From Actinophytocola sp045807065 (lineage in GTDB: Bacteria; Actinomycetota; Actinomycetes; Mycobacteriales; Pseudonocardiaceae), in the NCBI RefSeq assembly GCF_045807065.1, contig NZ_JBJMIE010000031.1, positions 1-49,834 of the forward strand: a stretch of 49,834 bases of DNA, read 5' to 3'. A program made the position numbers and the translations under genes. Shown here piece after piece: positions 48,051 through 49,834 of the stretch (the first letter of the stretch is position 1; each line of letters opens with the position of its first letter). Under the pieces are notes generated by a model, which worked only from the letters and a program-made list of their open reading frames with translations, did no database searches and had not been told where the DNA came from.

Positions 48051-48860
48051 ATGACGGTGTTCGGAGATCGCGTGCTGCGCGAGCTCAGTGATCCGGGCAC
48101 GCTCGGCACCTTGCTGCTGCCGTCCGCCGACGCCGACGGCAAGGTCCGGACGATGCTCGGGGCGACCTACGACCTGACGGCGGTGCGGATCGACGGGGTC
48201 AGCGCGGTCCAGGTACGCGACGTCGCGCTGGAACGGCCTGTGTTCCGGGCAGGCCGCCAGGACGGGTCGTGGTCCCAGCTCGTGCCGGCCTACACCCGCA
48301 CCGAGGTGAGCTTCACGGTGCCGTCACCCGCCGATCCACTGTGGGTCGACGTGCTCGCGGAGATCGACGTCACCGTGGTGGCCGAGGTGGACCCGAGCGG
48401 TGCGGAATCCGTGCTGTCCAAAGGTTTCGACACCTTCACCACACTCGACGAGTTCCGTGCCCGGTTCACGTTCCTCGACCTCGACGCGTTCCTCGCCGAG
48501 CACCACATCAGCACGGTCGAGGAGCTGCGGGACGCCTTCGACTACGTGGTGACGGAGATCCAGCTGCGGACTCCCACGACGTTCCACGCCGACGACCCGG
48601 CCAACACGCACACGTTGCCGGTCACGCTGGCGGCGGTCGTCAGCGATCCCTTCGACCTGACCGCCGGGCTGCGGGCCACGCGGCTCGTGCGGGAGGCCGC
48701 CACGACCCTGACCGGCGCGGTGCCGGCCGGTATCCCCACCGAGGTCACCGCCGCCTACGCGACCGCCGTGGTCGCCGCCGCGGACGGGCTCGACACGGCG
48801 GACATCGAGCGGCTCTACGCCACCGAGGGTGTCGTCACCCTCTTCCTGTCAACCGACTGA
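48051..48860 (+). CDS. Unknown protein preceding the tail-sheath gene
   Basis: A 269-aa protein starting at ATG with GGGAT about 8 nt upstream. The frame is open further upstream, but that sequence is Cys-rich and unlike a coding start. Segments include LGTLLLPSADADGKVRTMLG, a beta-rich middle (TRTEVSFTVPSPADPLWVDV, LAEIDVTVVAEVDPSGAESV) and a C-terminal helical part (REAATTLTGAVPAGIPTEVT). No family recognised. It is 25 nt upstream of the sheath-like gene, with a strong GGAGGAGG site between, so the two form an operon. Likely a structural or assembly protein of the particle. Confidence 0.65.
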   Translation: MTVFGDRVLRELSDPGTLGTLLLPSADADGKVRTMLGATYDLTAVRIDGVSAVQVRDVALERPVFRAGRQDGSWSQLVPAYTRTEVSFTVPSPADPLWVDVLAEIDVTVVAEVDPSGAESVLSKGFDTFTTLDEFRARFTFLDLDAFLAEHHISTVEELRDAFDYVVTEIQLRTPTTFHADDPANTHTLPVTLAAVVSDPFDLTAGLRATRLVREAATTLTGAVPAGIPTEVTAAYATAVVAAADGLDTADIERLYATEGVVTLFLSTD

Positions 48861-48885
48861 AACACCAACTACGGAGGAGGATCCG

Positions 48886-49834
48886 ATGGCCGTTCGGTAC
48901 GTCCGGGTCAACCCGACCGTCAACCTGTTCGCACCTGTGGTCCGCGCGTTCGGCAACATCGCGGTAGTGGGGCGCACGACGTCCGTGACCGCCGCGGTCG
49001 CCGAGGCCGTGGCGTTCACCAACCCCGACGACGCGAAGGACGCCGTCCCCGGCGAGCTGGGGGACGCCATCGCGCTCGCGTTCGCCCAGACACCAGGGCC
49101 CACCCTCGTCTACGGCGTGCCGGTGGCGAGCGAGACCCCGGACTGGGCAGGCGCGCTGGCCGCCGTCGCCGCGCTGAACGTCCAGCTCGTGGTCCTGGCG
49201 AACACTCCGGTGACCGCCGAGACGACCCCCAAGGACGCACCCATCAAGCTGCTCTCCGACCACGTCGCCGCGGTGTCGAACACGGGCTCGGACGGCATGG
49301 AGCGCATGGGCGTCGCCATGCTGGACAAGGGCAAGACAGATCCGAAGGTCATCATCGCGAACGAGCGGATGGTCTACATCGCCCACAACAGCGAGGAGGA
49401 CGCGGCGGCCGCCGTCGCGGGCACCATCGCGGGCTACGCGCCGTCGGTGTCGCTGCTGCTCAAACCGGTGCACATCACCAGCGCGCCGTTCCAGCCCGCG
49501 GACATCGAGGTGCTGAACGGGCCGGAGACCAGTGACTCCGGGCCGGGCGGCAAGGGCGTCAACTGGCTGACCACCCCGGCGCTCATCCCCGGCAACGGCG
49601 TCTACATGGGCGAGGGTTACACGGGCGATCCCGGACACGGCAAGAAGTTCATCGACGTCGTCCGGTTCGTGGACGACGTGTCGTTCCGGCTCAAGGCACA
49701 GCTGATCAGCTCCATCGGCAACGTCCGGATCACCCGGTCCGGCCTGCGTGCGCTGGTCGCCCAGATGGAGGCGATCCTCACGCCGTTGGTCGACGCGGAC
49801 GTGCTGAACGGTTTCCAGCTCGTCGTGCCGGTGC
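48886..49834 (+). CDS. Contractile tail sheath-like protein (partial, runs off the window)
   Basis: At least 316 aa, open at the right edge. ATG with GGAGGAGG 5 nt upstream. An N-terminal ARLFxPVVRxxGNIxVVG-like start (NLFAPVVRAFGNIAVVGRTT), a central Rossmann-like insert domain (LAAVAALNVQLVVLANTPVT) and a C-terminal sheath-type region (NGVYMGEGYTGDPGHGKKFI, DVVRFVDDVSFRLKAQLISS, IGNVRITRSGLRALVAQMEA) resemble phage tail sheath proteins as used in myovirus tails, R-type tailocins and extracellular contractile injection systems. Assigned from overall pattern, not from a decisive motif. Tube, baseplate and spike genes would be expected beyond 49834. Confidence 0.7.
   Translation, partial: MAVRYVRVNPTVNLFAPVVRAFGNIAVVGRTTSVTAAVAEAVAFTNPDDAKDAVPGELGDAIALAFAQTPGPTLVYGVPVASETPDWAGALAAVAALNVQLVVLANTPVTAETTPKDAPIKLLSDHVAAVSNTGSDGMERMGVAMLDKGKTDPKVIIANERMVYIAHNSEEDAAAAVAGTIAGYAPSVSLLLKPVHITSAPFQPADIEVLNGPETSDSGPGGKGVNWLTTPALIPGNGVYMGEGYTGDPGHGKKFIDVVRFVDDVSFRLKAQLISSIGNVRITRSGLRALVAQMEAILTPLVDADVLNGFQLVVPV

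Noticed and set aside
1..49834. CRISPR array, rRNA or tRNA genes
   Set aside because: No regularly spaced short repeats and no recognisable tRNA or rRNA sequence were seen while reading both strands. A covariance-model scan would be needed to exclude small RNAs.

Overview
The window is a high-GC actinomycete chromosome segment. GC-rich third codon positions, GTG/TTG starts, a type VII secretion-type toxin locus, a DUF5753-type regulator remnant, pentapeptide-repeat remnants and an FtsK/SpoIIIE-type mobile-element remnant suggest the order Pseudonocardiales. The genus cannot be fixed from sequence alone.

Left part (1-11.9 kb) is a rearranged accessory zone. It holds a decayed IS1182-type transposase, an IS630-type fragment fused to the C-terminus of a flavin amine oxidase, a secreted multi-repeat protein, and scraps of DUF5753, pentapeptide-repeat and RidA genes. 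An intact toxin/immunity locus of type VII secretion style lies at 7475-9502. After it come a frameshifted metalloprotease-like gene, a broken secreted peptide gene and a broken FtsK/SpoIIIE gene from an integrative element.

Centre (11.97-36.44 kb) is a 27-gene catabolic island and the main discovery of the window. It encodes two FAD-linked (BBE/6-hydroxynicotine oxidase-like) oxidases, four short-chain dehydrogenases, an alpha/beta hydrolase lacking its Ser nucleophile, a type-B carboxylesterase, a LigI-like lactonase, two carboxymuconolactone decarboxylase-like proteins, two fumarylacetoacetate hydrolase-family enzymes, an HMGL-like (DRE-TIM) lyase/aldolase, a VOC protein, an imidazolonepropionase-like amidohydrolase, two NTF2-like proteins, an MftD-like FMN enzyme, a two-subunit CoA transferase, a four-gene ABC importer (NMT1/TauA type) and a GntR/FCD regulator. 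The octamer TGTCGACA, within a TA(G/C)TGTCGACA(G/C)TA palindrome, occurs twelve times exactly. I found every copy between 14.2 and 31.4 kb, at the promoters of the island, and none elsewhere. This looks like one dedicated regulon for uptake, oxidation, ring opening or hydrolysis and CoA activation of an unidentified, probably cyclic or aromatic-derived, carbon source.

Right part (36.9-49.8 kb) has a macrolide-type glycosyltransferase divergent from a TetR regulator and several decayed genes (PurB-like, MerR, NmrA, alpha/beta hydrolase, IS110). It also has an NlpC/P60-like protein with two tandem seven-bladed propellers and no signal peptide, an XRE membrane protein, a MarR regulator, two NTF2-like genes around a palindromic operator, and a signal-less beta-helix protein. 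At the right edge begins what looks like a contractile tail/injection-system operon: an unknown 269-aa protein followed by a tail-sheath-like protein cut by the window end.
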